Below, in pieces: positions 18,159 to 27,413 of a stretch of DNA of 64,000 nucleotides (its first letter is position 1; each line of letters begins with the position of its first letter). This DNA comes from Paenibacillus brevis. Its GTDB lineage: Bacteria > Bacillota > Bacilli > Paenibacillales > Paenibacillaceae. The notes under the pieces are model-generated. The model did not search any database and was not told the DNA's origin. It saw only the letters and a program-made list of their open reading frames with translations. The stretch lies in the NCBI RefSeq assembly GCF_018919145.1, contig NZ_JAHLQJ010000005.1, positions 62,001-126,000 of the forward strand, written 5' to 3'. Made by a program: the position numbers and the translations under genes.

Positions 18159-18461
18159 ATGGCGTTCGGCATCAACCGGCAAGAACTCAATCAATGGAAA
18201 AAGGCGGTCTCTCAAGGGGAGATCGCCTACTTGACCCACTACTGGCTCGATCCTCGGTTCCCCGGAATCAAAACCGTGACCAAGGTAGGGTGCAATGATC
18301 TTATACGTCTGGAGGACTGGTGTCTTCGGCACGAACTAAGTCCGGATTACATTCACCATCGTCCTCCCTTCCCTCACTTCGATCTGCTTGGACCGAAACA
18401 GCGGGAGATTCTGGTTCAGGAACAGCTTTGGGAGCAACTGAAGCGATTCCGTCTTCTCTGA
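18159..18461 (+). CDS. yneQ: YneQ-like small conserved protein
   Basis: 100 residues. It resembles a short conserved Bacillales protein of unknown function: starts MAFGINRQELNQWKKAV, has EIAYLTHYWLDPRFPG, TVTKVGCNDL and PHFDLLGPKQREIL. Rich in Trp and His, soluble, no signal. The ATG has GGAGG 7 nt upstream. Its TGA lies directly against the reversed stop of the convergent kinase gene (TGATCA centre), so no spacer is left for a private terminator. Confidence 0.75.
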   Translation: MAFGINRQELNQWKKAVSQGEIAYLTHYWLDPRFPGIKTVTKVGCNDLIRLEDWCLRHELSPDYIHHRPPFPHFDLLGPKQREILVQEQLWEQLKRFRLL

Positions 18462-20708
18462 TCAAATATATTTCTGAAGCGTCTCGGAGATGACGGTGCT
18501 CTTCAGCGGCTTACAAATATAATCATCCATCCCCGCCTGCAGGCAGAGGTCCCTGTCCTCATTCAAGGCGTTAGCGGTTACCGCAATAATGACCGGGCAA
18601 GCCCCGGGCGCCAGAGTCTCCTTCAACACTCTGGCAGCATCGAGTCCATTCATTTCAGGCATATGCACATCCATAAAAATAATATCAAAGGCTTCATATG
18701 CAACGGCTTGAATAACCTCGTAGCCATTCGCCACCGTCTTGGTCGTATGCCCCTGCTGCTCCAGCATCTTCTGGAGTACAATCTGATTCACTTCGTTGTC
18801 TTCAGCGATCAGTACATGCAGCTTCCTTGCTCCCTGCTGCTGCTCCATACCGGATTCTGCATCCTCCTGCGGATAGACAGCGCCAAGCGTCACCTCGAAT
18901 CTAAAGGTTACCCCCGGCCCCTGATGCTGCTCAACCCATATCTTGCCTTCCATCATCTCTACCAGCTTCTTTGTAATCGCCAGTCCCAATCCCGTACCTT
19001 CAAACCGGCGTGTCATGAATTGATCCAGTTGCGAGAACGGCTCAAAGAGAAAGGCGACCTTTTCCTCCGGAATCCCGATGCCTGTATCCTTGACGGCGAA
19101 GCAAAGACGAAGCCGCTGTGCGGTCTGACTCAGACAAGAGACCTCAACCGCAATTCCACCAGAATACGTAAATTTCAATGCATTTCCGATCAGATTCATT
19201 AAAATTTGCTTGAGCCTGTCCGGGTCCCCGATCACGAGTGCAGGAACCTCCTGATCGGCGTTAAAGGAAAGCGCAAGTCCCTTTTCGCTAGCCCGAATCT
19301 TCAGAATGTCTAATGTCTCGGATACAGCCAGACGAAGATCGAACACACTTTCATGAAGCTCACTTTTGCCGGACTCGATTTTCGCAAAATCAAGAATATC
19401 ATTAATGATGGCCAGCAGGGTATCACCGCTCTTGCGGATAATCTCCAGATACTCCTTCTGGGTCTCCGTTAATTCGTTCATCTCGATCATCAGATCGGTC
19501 ATTCCGATGATGCCGTTCATCGGTGTCCGAATCTCATGGCTCATCATCGCAAGAAATTCGCTCTTGGCCCGGTTTGTTCGCTCAGCTGCTTCCTTCGCGA
19601 TCAACAACTGCTTTTGTTCCCGGATATCCTTCGCAATAATATAGAATCCGACGTTCTCGCCGCTGATAATAATCGGTGCGACGGTCGCCAGCACCTCCGC
19701 CTCCTGTCCATTCTTTTGACGGATGCTGTTAATGCTCCTGTCGATTGCCGGTGTGGAGAAATTCGACTTCGCCGCGGATAAAATATCCCGCAGCTTGCTT
19801 TCGCCGATGAACATCGAAAAGCGTTGTCCGGTCATTTTCGGAATATCGTAACCTGTCAATTTCTCGGCCATAGCATTGGCATTGATTACATGACCCTGGA
19901 GATCGAGCGAGAACACGGCGTCATGATTATACTTCTTCAACGAATTATATCTCTCTACCGTCTCCTGAAGCTTGCGCTCCACCCGCTTGCGGTCCGTAAT
20001 ATCCTGCACGGTTCCGCTCATTCTGACAGGGGTTCCGCTGCTGTCATAGCTTACGGTGCCCCGCAGATGCAAGTATTCTGTCTCCGTCTCGGGAATAGCA
20101 TGTCTGAATTCGAAGTCAAAAACCCCGCTCTCAAGTGCCTCGCCAAGCGATTTGAGAAACCTTTCCCGTTCACGGGGCGAGAACTTGCTTAAAATCTCTT
20201 TCGACGTAACCATATTGCTGGCTTGATCGAACCGGAGCATCCGGAACACGTCTCCGAGCCAAATCACCCTGTCGTCAGACAAGCTCCATTCCCAGCTTCC
20301 TATCCGTGCCATGCCCATTGTCTCTTTCAGAATATCAATTTCGCTTCCGGAGAGAGAGGCTTCCCGCCCAACGGCAATGAGCAAGGGCTCTTTATCTGCC
20401 TCCTCAGCAATCGAGAAGTGAAAATCATAGGGCAGGTACGCCCCGTTCTTGTGCTTTAGAGTAAGCTTTACATCTCCATGCGCATTCTGCAGTATTTCCT
20501 GCCAGCTCCGCGTCTCATCCAGCAAGCCCCATTGCATGAACGGAACACCGATGATTTCCTCCGGCGCATATCCAAGCTTCTTCTCTACAGACGGCGAGCA
20601 ATAGACTCCCATTCCTTGCAGGTCGCAGCAATAAACCAATTCCTCCATATGCTTCAGAATCATCGGACTCAAGTCTTCGCCAATCGCATATTCCCGCTTC
20701 TTGTCCAT
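18462..20708 (-). CDS. Hybrid sensor histidine kinase with PAS domains and receiver
   Basis: 748 residues, no membrane helix, so cytoplasmic. Three PAS-type domains come first (about 10-110, 125-240 with DITDRKRVERKL, and 245-365 with VFSLDLQGHVINANAMAEKL), then HisKA with the phospho-His in MMSHEIRTPMNGIIGM (about residue 395), HATPase (NLIGNALKFTYSGG, DTGIGI, GTGLGLAI) and a C-terminal receiver (HVLIAEDNEVNQ, phospho-Asp in FDIIFMDVHMPEMNG). It is a solitary gene; no partner regulator or phosphotransfer protein lies next to it. Signal and output are unknown. GGAGG stands 6 nt before the ATG. Confidence 0.92.
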   Translation of the reverse strand: MDKKREYAIGEDLSPMILKHMEELVYCCDLQGMGVYCSPSVEKKLGYAPEEIIGVPFMQWGLLDETRSWQEILQNAHGDVKLTLKHKNGAYLPYDFHFSIAEEADKEPLLIAVGREASLSGSEIDILKETMGMARIGSWEWSLSDDRVIWLGDVFRMLRFDQASNMVTSKEILSKFSPRERERFLKSLGEALESGVFDFEFRHAIPETETEYLHLRGTVSYDSSGTPVRMSGTVQDITDRKRVERKLQETVERYNSLKKYNHDAVFSLDLQGHVINANAMAEKLTGYDIPKMTGQRFSMFIGESKLRDILSAAKSNFSTPAIDRSINSIRQKNGQEAEVLATVAPIIISGENVGFYIIAKDIREQKQLLIAKEAAERTNRAKSEFLAMMSHEIRTPMNGIIGMTDLMIEMNELTETQKEYLEIIRKSGDTLLAIINDILDFAKIESGKSELHESVFDLRLAVSETLDILKIRASEKGLALSFNADQEVPALVIGDPDRLKQILMNLIGNALKFTYSGGIAVEVSCLSQTAQRLRLCFAVKDTGIGIPEEKVAFLFEPFSQLDQFMTRRFEGTGLGLAITKKLVEMMEGKIWVEQHQGPGVTFRFEVTLGAVYPQEDAESGMEQQQGARKLHVLIAEDNEVNQIVLQKMLEQQGHTTKTVANGYEVIQAVAYEAFDIIFMDVHMPEMNGLDAARVLKETLAPGACPVIIAVTANALNEDRDLCLQAGMDDYICKPLKSTVISETLQKYI

Positions 20709-20872
20709 ATTCAGCCTCCGACCATAGTTAAATGGATGTACTGGTCTACCCCTCTAATTATTATAATTTAACAGCTTAAAAGTAAAATTTATGTATATCT
20801 CATTTTTCCCTTTTCAAGATGCTTTCGTCAAGCTATGATTACTCTGGGAGAAACCGTGGATAGGTGCATGTT

Positions 20873-20896
20873 CAAAAAGTCAGCTTTTTGAACTAC
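20873..20896. repeat. Perfect 10-bp inverted repeat upstream of the MFS gene
   Basis: GTTCAAAAAG and CTTTTTGAAC are separated by TCAG. The right arm and its flank (TTTTGAACTACCTCTAAA) recur in degenerate form at about 27533-27553 (TTTTGAACTGTCTCCTAAA), so this may belong to a dispersed intergenic repeat family. It lies 36 bp upstream of the MFS gene and could also act as an operator. Confidence 0.45.
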
Positions 20897-20932
20897 CTCT
20901 AAAAAGATAAAATTATATTAAGGTGGTATACG

Positions 20933-22201
20933 ATGACTAACTCTGCTTCTATTCATTCCGCCCCGACGAGCTTGTTCAAGAACAAGTTCTATCAGACGAT
21001 TCTGATCTCGAATATCTTTCTTCAGATCGGAATCTGGGTGCGGAATTTTGCAATTCTGATGTTTGTTACCGACCAGACCAACAGTGATCCGCTCGCTATA
21101 TCCCTGATCTCGGTTGTCGAATTTGCGCCCATCTTTGTCTTCTCCTTTATTGGCGGCGCATTTGCTGACCGGTGGAAGCCCAAGCGAACGATGATCTGGT
21201 GCGACTTCTTGTCCGCTGTCTCGGTCTTTGCAGTACTGCTCACTCTTCTGTACGGCTCCTGGGAAAGCGTCTATCTGGCAACCTTTGTATCCGCCATTCT
21301 ATCCCAGTTCTCACAGCCCTCGGTCATGAAGCTGTTCAAGCAGCATGTTCATCCGGATAAAGTACAACAAGGGATGGCGCTGTTCCAGTCTTTAATTGCT
21401 ATCTTTATGGTGATGGGACCTTCGTTGGGCATCTTCGCTTACCATCAATTCGGTATTCATTTGTCGATTGGGGTAATGGGCGTTGCGTTTCTTCTGTCCG
21501 CCCTGGTCTTGTTCCGGCTGCCTGCCGATGAAGAGGAGCATACCGCGGCAAAAGAAAATAAAGGTTCCAGTATTCTTCAGGAGCTTCGCGACGGCTTCCG
21601 TTATGTATGGCAAAGCCCGGTTCTGAAGGTGCTCGGAGGGGCCTTTGCCATTGCAGGCTTCGCGATCGGCACCATTCAGACGCTTGGACTATTCCTCGTA
21701 ACAGAGCGTCTTGGCCAGGATAAGGAGTTCCTGCAATATCTGCTAATGGTGAACGGCGTAGCGATGTTAATTGGGGGCGGCGTGATCATGACGCTCTCTC
21801 GGAAGATTCGCCCGCAAATTCTTCTGGCCTTTGGCACGGCGGTCAGCGCAATATGTATTATAGGTATGGGATGGTCCAACAGCATACCATTAACCTTGTT
21901 TTTGCAGTTTCTAAACGGTTTGACCTTCCCATGCATTCAGATCGGAATCAATACACTAATTCTGCAATCCACCGAGCAAAGCTATGTCGGCCGGGTAAAT
22001 GGCGTGCTTAGCCCGATGTTCATGGGCATGATGGTCATTATGATGTCCCTGGCGGGCGTAATGAAAAAGCTGTTTCCATTGGTGGGAATTTACTCAATGG
22101 CCGGTATTGTGATGTTGGTTGGAGCGGTTATTCTCATTCCAATCTTCAAATACAAGCCTGCAGCACTGGATTCACAAGCAGCAGCTCCAGAAATGCACTA
22201 A
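20933..22201 (+). CDS. MFS transporter, MFS_3/drug-efflux type
   Basis: 422 residues with about twelve membrane helices. The loop GGAFADRWKPKRTMIWCD is the MFS motif A between helices 2 and 3. The overall pattern is that of the macrolide-efflux/enterobactin-exporter branch (MFS_3), but a substrate cannot be assigned. AAGGTGG precedes the ATG. It is monocistronic and shares a bidirectional terminator with ppaC. Confidence 0.85.
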   Translation: MTNSASIHSAPTSLFKNKFYQTILISNIFLQIGIWVRNFAILMFVTDQTNSDPLAISLISVVEFAPIFVFSFIGGAFADRWKPKRTMIWCDFLSAVSVFAVLLTLLYGSWESVYLATFVSAILSQFSQPSVMKLFKQHVHPDKVQQGMALFQSLIAIFMVMGPSLGIFAYHQFGIHLSIGVMGVAFLLSALVLFRLPADEEEHTAAKENKGSSILQELRDGFRYVWQSPVLKVLGGAFAIAGFAIGTIQTLGLFLVTERLGQDKEFLQYLLMVNGVAMLIGGGVIMTLSRKIRPQILLAFGTAVSAICIIGMGWSNSIPLTLFLQFLNGLTFPCIQIGINTLILQSTEQSYVGRVNGVLSPMFMGMMVIMMSLAGVMKKLFPLVGIYSMAGIVMLVGAVILIPIFKYKPAALDSQAAAPEMH

Positions 22202-22215
22202 CCCCTCTCTACAAG

Positions 22216-22267
22216 AAAGAGTCCTGACAACCCTCATGCCTTCGCATGGGAGTTGCAGGACTCTTAT
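22216..22267. terminator. Bidirectional terminator between the MFS gene and ppaC
   Basis: AAGAGTCCTG at the left pairs with CAGGACTCTT at the right, continued by CAACCCTCATGC/GCATGGGAGTTG around a short TTC loop. It serves the convergent genes ending at 22201 and 22278; the T-run is weak on both sides. Confidence 0.7.
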
Positions 22268-22277
22268 TGCTGTCTGT

Positions 22278-23210
22278 TTAACGTTGGTTGAAAATATCGG
22301 TAAGGACAGGAACGATTTGAGATTTACGGGATACAACGCCCTTCAGCACGGCGGTATTGTTCTCCAGCTTTACCTGATAAGCTGCCTCAACAGCATCAGC
22401 CGCTTTTCCGAGCGCAAGCCCGACAGAATCATTGTTCAGAATGTCTGTCACCACGAACAGGAACAAATCCAGCCCCTTGCGGTCCACGATTGCATTCAAA
22501 GCCGTCTCAAGCTCAGCCTGGCGCGAGAGAACATCTTGAACGTCTACCGCATTAACCTGTGCGATCTCCACCTTGGAGCCGCCCATATCGAATTCCTTCG
22601 CATCCAGTGAAATCAGTTGCTCAATCGTCTTGTCGCTGAGATCGGCACCTGCCTTCAGCATATCCAATCCGTATTCCTCCGCATTTACCCCTGCGATTTC
22701 AGCAAGCTCGCGGGCAGCAGCCACATCCTGCCCGGTGCAGGTTGGAGATTTGAACAGCAAGGAATCAGAGATAATCGCGGATAGCATCAATCCGGCAATA
22801 TTAGCAGGAACGGAAATTCCATTTTCCTTGTACAGCTTATTCAGAATCGTCGCGGTGCAGCCTACGGGCTCGGCACGATAGTACAGAGGTCCGCTGGTCT
22901 CAAAATTCGCGATACGATGATGGTCGATAACTTCGACTACGGTAAGCTTCTCAATATCGGAGACGCTTTGCTGACGTTCGTTATGGTCGACCAGAATAAC
23001 CTTCTTCACTTCTTCCGAAGCCGATTCAATAACGCGCGGTGCCTGGAAGCCGAACTTGTCCAGCGCAAATTGAGTCTCGCCGTTCGGTGCGCCGAGAGCC
23101 ACAGCTTCAGCATCCCAGCCGAGCTTCTTTTTCAGGTCCGCGTAGGCAATAGCAGAACAGATGGTATCCGTGTCCGGATTCTTGTGTCCGAAAATCAATA
23201 CTTTTTCCAT
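22278..23210 (-). CDS. ppaC: Manganese-dependent inorganic pyrophosphatase (family II)
   Basis: 310 residues, the standard family II size. It hydrolyses pyrophosphate in the cytoplasm, pulling biosynthetic reactions forward. Motifs: [21 protein letters not shown], the DHH motif VIDHHRI, and the C-terminal SRKSQIVP that closes over the active site. The ATG at 23210 is chosen for its AGGAGAG site and because it gives the usual N-terminus [10 protein letters not shown]; an upstream in-frame start at 23273 falls inside the promoter. Confidence 0.96.
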   Translation of the reverse strand: MEKVLIFGHKNPDTDTICSAIAYADLKKKLGWDAEAVALGAPNGETQFALDKFGFQAPRVIESASEEVKKVILVDHNERQQSVSDIEKLTVVEVIDHHRIANFETSGPLYYRAEPVGCTATILNKLYKENGISVPANIAGLMLSAIISDSLLFKSPTCTGQDVAAARELAEIAGVNAEEYGLDMLKAGADLSDKTIEQLISLDAKEFDMGGSKVEIAQVNAVDVQDVLSRQAELETALNAIVDRKGLDLFLFVVTDILNNDSVGLALGKAADAVEAAYQVKLENNTAVLKGVVSRKSQIVPVLTDIFNQR

Positions 23211-23243
23211 TCGATTACTCTCCTTTATGATTTCGCTTAGAAA

Positions 23244-23273
23244 AGTATAGCTCACAACCAGTTTTACAATCAA
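23244..23273 (-). promoter_or_regulatory. Promoter of ppaC
   Basis: On the minus strand, -35 TTGATT (23268-23273), 18-bp spacer, -10 TATACT (23244-23249), 34 bp before the ATG. Confidence 0.6.
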
Positions 23274-23401
23274 GACCTCTCCTTAGCGAAATGAATTTAC
23301 ATCACCGGATAAACCATGTACCATCTAAGTAATCTGTTGCCGCCGCAGGGCTTCGGCTATAAGTGTGAGTGTAAGCGAACCCTGCACAGACTCTATAGAG
23401 T

Positions 23402-23455
23402 TTCAGTTCCTGTTCAGGCGGCATTCAGCGGATGTTCAGCGATATCGGACATAAT
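23402..23455 (+). promoter_or_regulatory. Four 11-bp-phased TTCAG boxes before an OmpR-type two-component operon
   Basis: TTCAG begins at 23402, 23413, 23424 and 23435, a period of exactly 11 bp (one helical turn). A -10 CATAAT follows at 23450-23455, and the position of the -35 has no consensus, being covered by the last boxes. OmpR/PhoB-family regulators bind head-to-tail repeats with 11-bp spacing, so this is a likely autoregulatory, activator-dependent promoter for the regulator gene 41 bp downstream. Confidence 0.7.
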
Positions 23456-23495
23456 AGATGTAATTATAGTTTGCGTTGTACTGGAGGCTTGTACC

Positions 23496-24182
23496 ATGAA
23501 GAACATCAAGGGTGTCAAAATTATGCTCGTCGATGACGAGGCACATATTACCCAGTTTCTCGAGCTCGGACTTGTAAATGAAGGCTTTGACATCCGGACC
23601 GCTGCCGATGGCATGACTGCGGTGAATCTGGCTATTGAATATCAGCCTCATGTCGTTATCCTTGATGTGATGATGCCGGGTATGGATGGCTGGGAGGTCT
23701 GCCGGCTCCTGAAGAAGACGCTGGGCAATGTAGCGATTATTATGTTAACCGCCAAGGACGAGGTGGAGGATCGGGTAAAGGGTCTTACGACCGGTGCGGA
23801 TGATTATGTAGTGAAGCCGTTCAGCTTTGAGGAGCTGCTGGCCCGGATCGGAGCACGCCTCCGCAATCAGTTTCCCGCTTTATTCGGAGAAGTCAGCTTC
23901 GGGCCATTCAAGCTCGATGACCGGCGGAAGGAGATTCAGTATAACGAAGGCGTACTCGAACTATCTCCGACGGAGTATGAGCTTTTGAAATATCTTGTCA
24001 TCAATCACGGCATTGTTCTCAGCAAGAGTAAGATTCTGGAGCAGGTCTGGGGATATGATTTTGGCGGCGAGGAAAATATTGTAGAGGTCTACATCCGTTC
24101 CTTGCGCGAGAAGCTGAATGATAAGGAGCACCGGCTGATCCGGACGCTCAGAGGCGCGGGGTACCGCGTAGACCTCCCATGA
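23496..24182 (+). CDS. Response regulator, OmpR/PhoB family
   Basis: 228 residues. Receiver domain (MLVDDEAHITQ; phospho-Asp in VVILDVMMPG; Lys in YVVKPFS) followed by a winged-helix DNA-binding domain (LSPTEYELLKYLVINHG ... VEVYIRSLREKL). The ATG at 23496 is chosen for the GGAGG 8 nt upstream. Its last four bases overlap the kinase start (ATGA), so the pair is translationally coupled. The upstream phased boxes suggest that it controls its own operon. The regulon is not visible. Confidence 0.93.
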   Translation: MKNIKGVKIMLVDDEAHITQFLELGLVNEGFDIRTAADGMTAVNLAIEYQPHVVILDVMMPGMDGWEVCRLLKKTLGNVAIIMLTAKDEVEDRVKGLTTGADDYVVKPFSFEELLARIGARLRNQFPALFGEVSFGPFKLDDRRKEIQYNEGVLELSPTEYELLKYLVINHGIVLSKSKILEQVWGYDFGGEENIVEVYIRSLREKLNDKEHRLIRTLRGAGYRVDLP

Positions 24183-25747
24183 AGCCCGGCATCCATCGAT
24201 GGTCCAAGAGGCTTCGGAACAGTTTTTCCCCCTCTTCTTTGCGAACCCAGTTACTATCCAGGTCATTAATTATTCTTGCTGTCCTGCTTCTGCTCATCGG
24301 TACCGTGCAATTCATTGTTATGAAAACCTTCCTGTACAGTAACCAGGCTGAGACACTGCAATCACAGATCCGCGGTCTTCCGAAGGAGCTCTTGGGCGAG
24401 AACAGCTGGATCATCCGGAACCGGTTCAAGAATGAGATGGGTACGGCGTTTGTCCCCCCCTCTGCATCGCCTCCTTACGATGAGTCCGAGGTTGGAGAGC
24501 GGAGGCCGTTCTTTTTCCTGCCGGACACCTCGATTGCGCTGATCAACGTTGAGAACGAACTGATCAATCCTTCCTCCAACGAATCCGGACTTCCTGCCCC
24601 GCAGCTGGCATCGGAGCAATACAGCAAGATTCGGAAGGAATGGGACATCCAGAATGTGAGGGCTTATCAAATCGCTCATGATCAGAATGGCAATGAGCAG
24701 CTTCTTGTGTTCCGTCCTGCCGACGGGCCTGGAGGGTGGGACCTGATGATTCAGATGGGCATCTCTACAGCGCCGTTGAAGGCTATTGCCTGGCGGCAGC
24801 TAACCATCTTCATCAGCCTGTCCCTCATCGCGCTTGGTGCCGGACTGATGTTCTATCTGCCGATTCTGCGCAAGACCTTGAATCCCCTCAATCAGATGGT
24901 ACAGACGGTCGAAGAGTTGGATGCCGGCAAGCTGGACCGCCGTTTTGATACCTCTCTGGGGCAGAGCGAGATCGACAGGTTGGCGGAATCGTTCAACGGG
25001 ATGCTGGAACGCCTGGAGGTTTCGTTTGAAAATGAGCGGGAGGCCAAGGAGCATATGCAGCGGTTTATCGCGGATGCCTCTCATGAGCTGCGGACACCGC
25101 TCACTTCGATTCACGGTTTCCTTGAGGTTCTGCTGCGCGGTGCTGCCGAGAAACCGGAACAGCTGAATGCGGCGCTTGGAAGCATGCTCGGTGAGGCCAA
25201 GCGAATGAAGAAGCTGGTCGAGGATTTGCTGATCCTTGCGAAGCTGGACCGTACTCCTGCTGTCAGCAGATCCGAGACTTCGCTGGATACATTGATCGAA
25301 GAGATGGAGCCGCAGTTGCAGATGCTGGCCGGAGAACGGAAGGTCACCTTCTCTCTGGCTCCGCATATCCGGGCTATGACGGATCGCGACCGAATCAAGC
25401 AAGTTATTCTGAATCTGTTCCACAATGCAGTACAGCACACAGACCCCGAGCTGGGAACCATTCATATTTCCCTAGCTGTCCTTGGAGGAAACTGGGCCGA
25501 ACTCCGGGTGAAGGACAACGGTCCGGGGATTGCACCGGAGCATCTCCCCCATGTGTTCGAACGCTTCTACAGAAGCGAGGTCTCCCGGGTCCGCAACCGC
25601 CAGGGCGGCGCAGGCTTGGGACTTGCGATTACTCAATCAATTGTTGAGGTGCATGGCGGACAGATCGAGGTCGACAGCACGCCGGGTGATGGAGCAGCAT
25701 TCATCGTGAAGCTGCCCATCCTGTCGGCGGATGTTCCCTCCAATTAA
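24179..25747 (+). CDS. Membrane sensor histidine kinase
   Basis: 522 residues. Membrane helices near 28-48 and 205-225 flank an extracytoplasmic region of about 155 residues with no domain I recognise. A HAMP domain (about 222-275) leads to HisKA with phospho-His in FIADASHELRTPLTSIHG and HATPase motifs NLFHNAVQHT, DNGPGI and GAGLGLAI. It is coupled to the OmpR-type regulator by a 4-bp overlap. Gram-positive systems of this shape often sense envelope stress; here that is only a guess. Confidence 0.92.
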   Translation: MKPGIHRWSKRLRNSFSPSSLRTQLLSRSLIILAVLLLLIGTVQFIVMKTFLYSNQAETLQSQIRGLPKELLGENSWIIRNRFKNEMGTAFVPPSASPPYDESEVGERRPFFFLPDTSIALINVENELINPSSNESGLPAPQLASEQYSKIRKEWDIQNVRAYQIAHDQNGNEQLLVFRPADGPGGWDLMIQMGISTAPLKAIAWRQLTIFISLSLIALGAGLMFYLPILRKTLNPLNQMVQTVEELDAGKLDRRFDTSLGQSEIDRLAESFNGMLERLEVSFENEREAKEHMQRFIADASHELRTPLTSIHGFLEVLLRGAAEKPEQLNAALGSMLGEAKRMKKLVEDLLILAKLDRTPAVSRSETSLDTLIEEMEPQLQMLAGERKVTFSLAPHIRAMTDRDRIKQVILNLFHNAVQHTDPELGTIHISLAVLGGNWAELRVKDNGPGIAPEHLPHVFERFYRSEVSRVRNRQGGAGLGLAITQSIVEVHGGQIEVDSTPGDGAAFIVKLPILSADVPSN

Positions 25748-25796
25748 AAAACAGGGCCAGCCCGATCCTCCACTTCAGAGGCACTGGGCCGGCCCT
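25745..25796 (-). terminator. Terminator of hflX
   Basis: AGGGCC-GGCCC at 25786-25796 pairs with GGGC-TGGCCCT at 25753-25763, enclosing a further small stem (CCTCTGAAGTGGAGG). On the minus strand TTTTTT follows. It overlaps the end of the convergent kinase gene. Confidence 0.85.
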
Positions 25797-25814
25797 ATCT
25801 GCCGTTAGCAGATG

Positions 25815-27095
25815 TTAAGCTTCAATCTCTATCGGCTCCACGACATAATGCTCATATTTGCCATAATCGCTCTGCCTGCATTCCAGTGCAAGGCGCGTGC
25901 CTTCCTCTTCATAGCTCGTATGCAGAATATTCGCATGCTCATTCAGATAAGAGACGACAGCTCCTTGATCATAGGGAATCAGCATGTCGCAACGGATGTA
26001 ATCCTTGAAGACCTGCCGGGAGATCAAGTCCGCCAGCTCATCCATGCCGATCCGGCTTTTGGCCGAGAGGTAGATCCGATTGTCCATCATTTCGGGGATC
26101 GCCTGCTCAGTCAGGTCCGCTTTGTTATAGGCATAGATGACAGGGATATCCTTGATGCCGATGTCCTCCAGTGTCTTGTTTGTAATATCGATCATGCGCT
26201 CGTACTCCGGGTTGGCGTAGTCCACGACATGGATAAGCAAATCCGCCTCTGCCACTTCCTCCAGGGTGGACCTGAACGCCTTGATCAGATGATGCGGCAG
26301 CTTGCTGACGAAGCCGACCGTGTCGGTGAGCAGAAAAGTCTTGTTATCCGCAAGCGGAATACTGCGAACCGAGGTCTCCAGAGTAGCAAACAGCATATCC
26401 TTCTCCAGTACCTGCTTCTCCTGCTCCGGATTAAACCGCTCCAGCATCGCATTCATTATCGTAGATTTGCCTGCATTGGTGTAGCCGACCAAAGAGACCA
26501 CGGGAAAATCGTTCTTCTTTCGCTGCTTCCGTTGCGTCTGCCGATGCAGCGTCAGCGTCTCCAGCTCCCGGCTTAGCGCTGTAATCTTCTCTTCGATCCG
26601 CCGGCGGTCCAGCTCCAGCTTTGTCTCCCCGGCACCGCGGTTCTTGGTGCCCACACCGCCGCCCTGACGGCCAAGCGATTCACGCATCCCCACGAGGCGC
26701 GGCAGCATGTATTTCAGATGTGCAACCTCTACCTGAAGCTGCGCCTCGCGTGTCCGGGCCCGCTGATCGAAAATGTCGAGAATGAGCACGGTTCGGTCAA
26801 TAATTTTGCAGTCCAAGTCCGCTTCCAGATTGCGAATCTGCGAAGGTGACAGCTCATCATTAAAAATGACCAGATTCCCGTCATTGGCTTCCAAGAGCGC
26901 TCGAACCTCTTCTATTTTCCCGGTGCCGATATAGTGGGATGAATTAATCTTCGCCAGATTCTGGACGAGCGTCGCCACGACCTCAATGTCACAGGCTTCA
27001 GCCAGATTGGCAAGCTCCTCCATGGAGTATTCAAAATCCTTCTGATGATTCAGGTTTACGCCGACCAAAACGGCATTCTGTATTAATTGTTCCAT
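25815..27095 (-). CDS. hflX: GTPase HflX
   Basis: 426 residues. An N-terminal nucleotide-binding HflX domain (about 1-185, with the glycine loop SLGRQGGGVGTKNRGAGE and a long helix) precedes the G domain: VSLVGYTNAGKST (P-loop), DTVGF (G3), NKAD (G4). HflX splits or rescues stalled 70S ribosomes under stress; a Listeria homologue protects against macrolides and lincosamides. ATG at 27095 is chosen for the GGAGG 8 nt upstream; an earlier in-frame start lacks one. A leader of about 340 nt with a short ORF and an intrinsic terminator precedes it, suggesting control by attenuation. Confidence 0.95.
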   Translation of the reverse strand: MEQLIQNAVLVGVNLNHQKDFEYSMEELANLAEACDIEVVATLVQNLAKINSSHYIGTGKIEEVRALLEANDGNLVIFNDELSPSQIRNLEADLDCKIIDRTVLILDIFDQRARTREAQLQVEVAHLKYMLPRLVGMRESLGRQGGGVGTKNRGAGETKLELDRRRIEEKITALSRELETLTLHRQTQRKQRKKNDFPVVSLVGYTNAGKSTIMNAMLERFNPEQEKQVLEKDMLFATLETSVRSIPLADNKTFLLTDTVGFVSKLPHHLIKAFRSTLEEVAEADLLIHVVDYANPEYERMIDITNKTLEDIGIKDIPVIYAYNKADLTEQAIPEMMDNRIYLSAKSRIGMDELADLISRQVFKDYIRCDMLIPYDQGAVVSYLNEHANILHTSYEEEGTRLALECRQSDYGKYEHYVVEPIEIEA

Positions 27096-27175
27096 ATCAT
27101 ATTCCTCCCTAGCGTTCATGAATAAGTTTAACCATTAAGGTCATGTTCAATCGCGCGGGAATGTGCCCTGCATAA

Positions 27176-27204
27176 CAAAAAACACAGGCAGCAGCCTGTG
27201 TCGG
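27176..27204 (-). terminator. Intrinsic terminator inside the hflX leader
   Basis: Perfect stem ACACAGGC/GCCTGTGT with a TGCT loop, followed on the minus strand by TTTTTTGTT. It lies 81 bp upstream of the hflX start, downstream of the leader promoter, so it should stop transcripts before hflX unless it is disrupted. Confidence 0.8.
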
Positions 27205-27371
27205 AACAAACGAAAATAAAGGTGAGAAGGCCATGATTCGCGGCAAATGACACCCGCTCCCGGCAGCTTCTCCTTCAGTCGGCATATTCTATTCAAAAGA
27301 TGAGTCCCTTCGTCATAGCATACCAATCCCGTTTGCCCTGCACAGGTGCAGAGCCTTTGAGCACTATTCAA

Positions 27372-27413
27372 TTAGCCGCGCAAAGTGGAAAAACGGAATT
27401 TAATAATAATCAC
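27372..27413 (-). CDS. 13-codon leader ORF upstream of hflX
   Basis: GTG start at 27413 with GGAGG 7 nt upstream, encoding MIIIKFRFSTLRG (GTG read as Met), stop TAA. It begins about 25 nt after the predicted transcription start. Its good ribosome site, small size and place before a terminator suggest a regulatory peptide whose translation is sensed. Too short to judge by sequence conservation from this window alone. Confidence 0.6.
   Translation of the reverse strand: MIIIKFRFSTLRG

Noticed and set aside
27147..27371. 74-codon open frame on the minus strand before hflX
   Set aside because: It starts at TTG without a ribosome site and spans the hairpins and terminator of the hflX leader; composition is unlike a protein.
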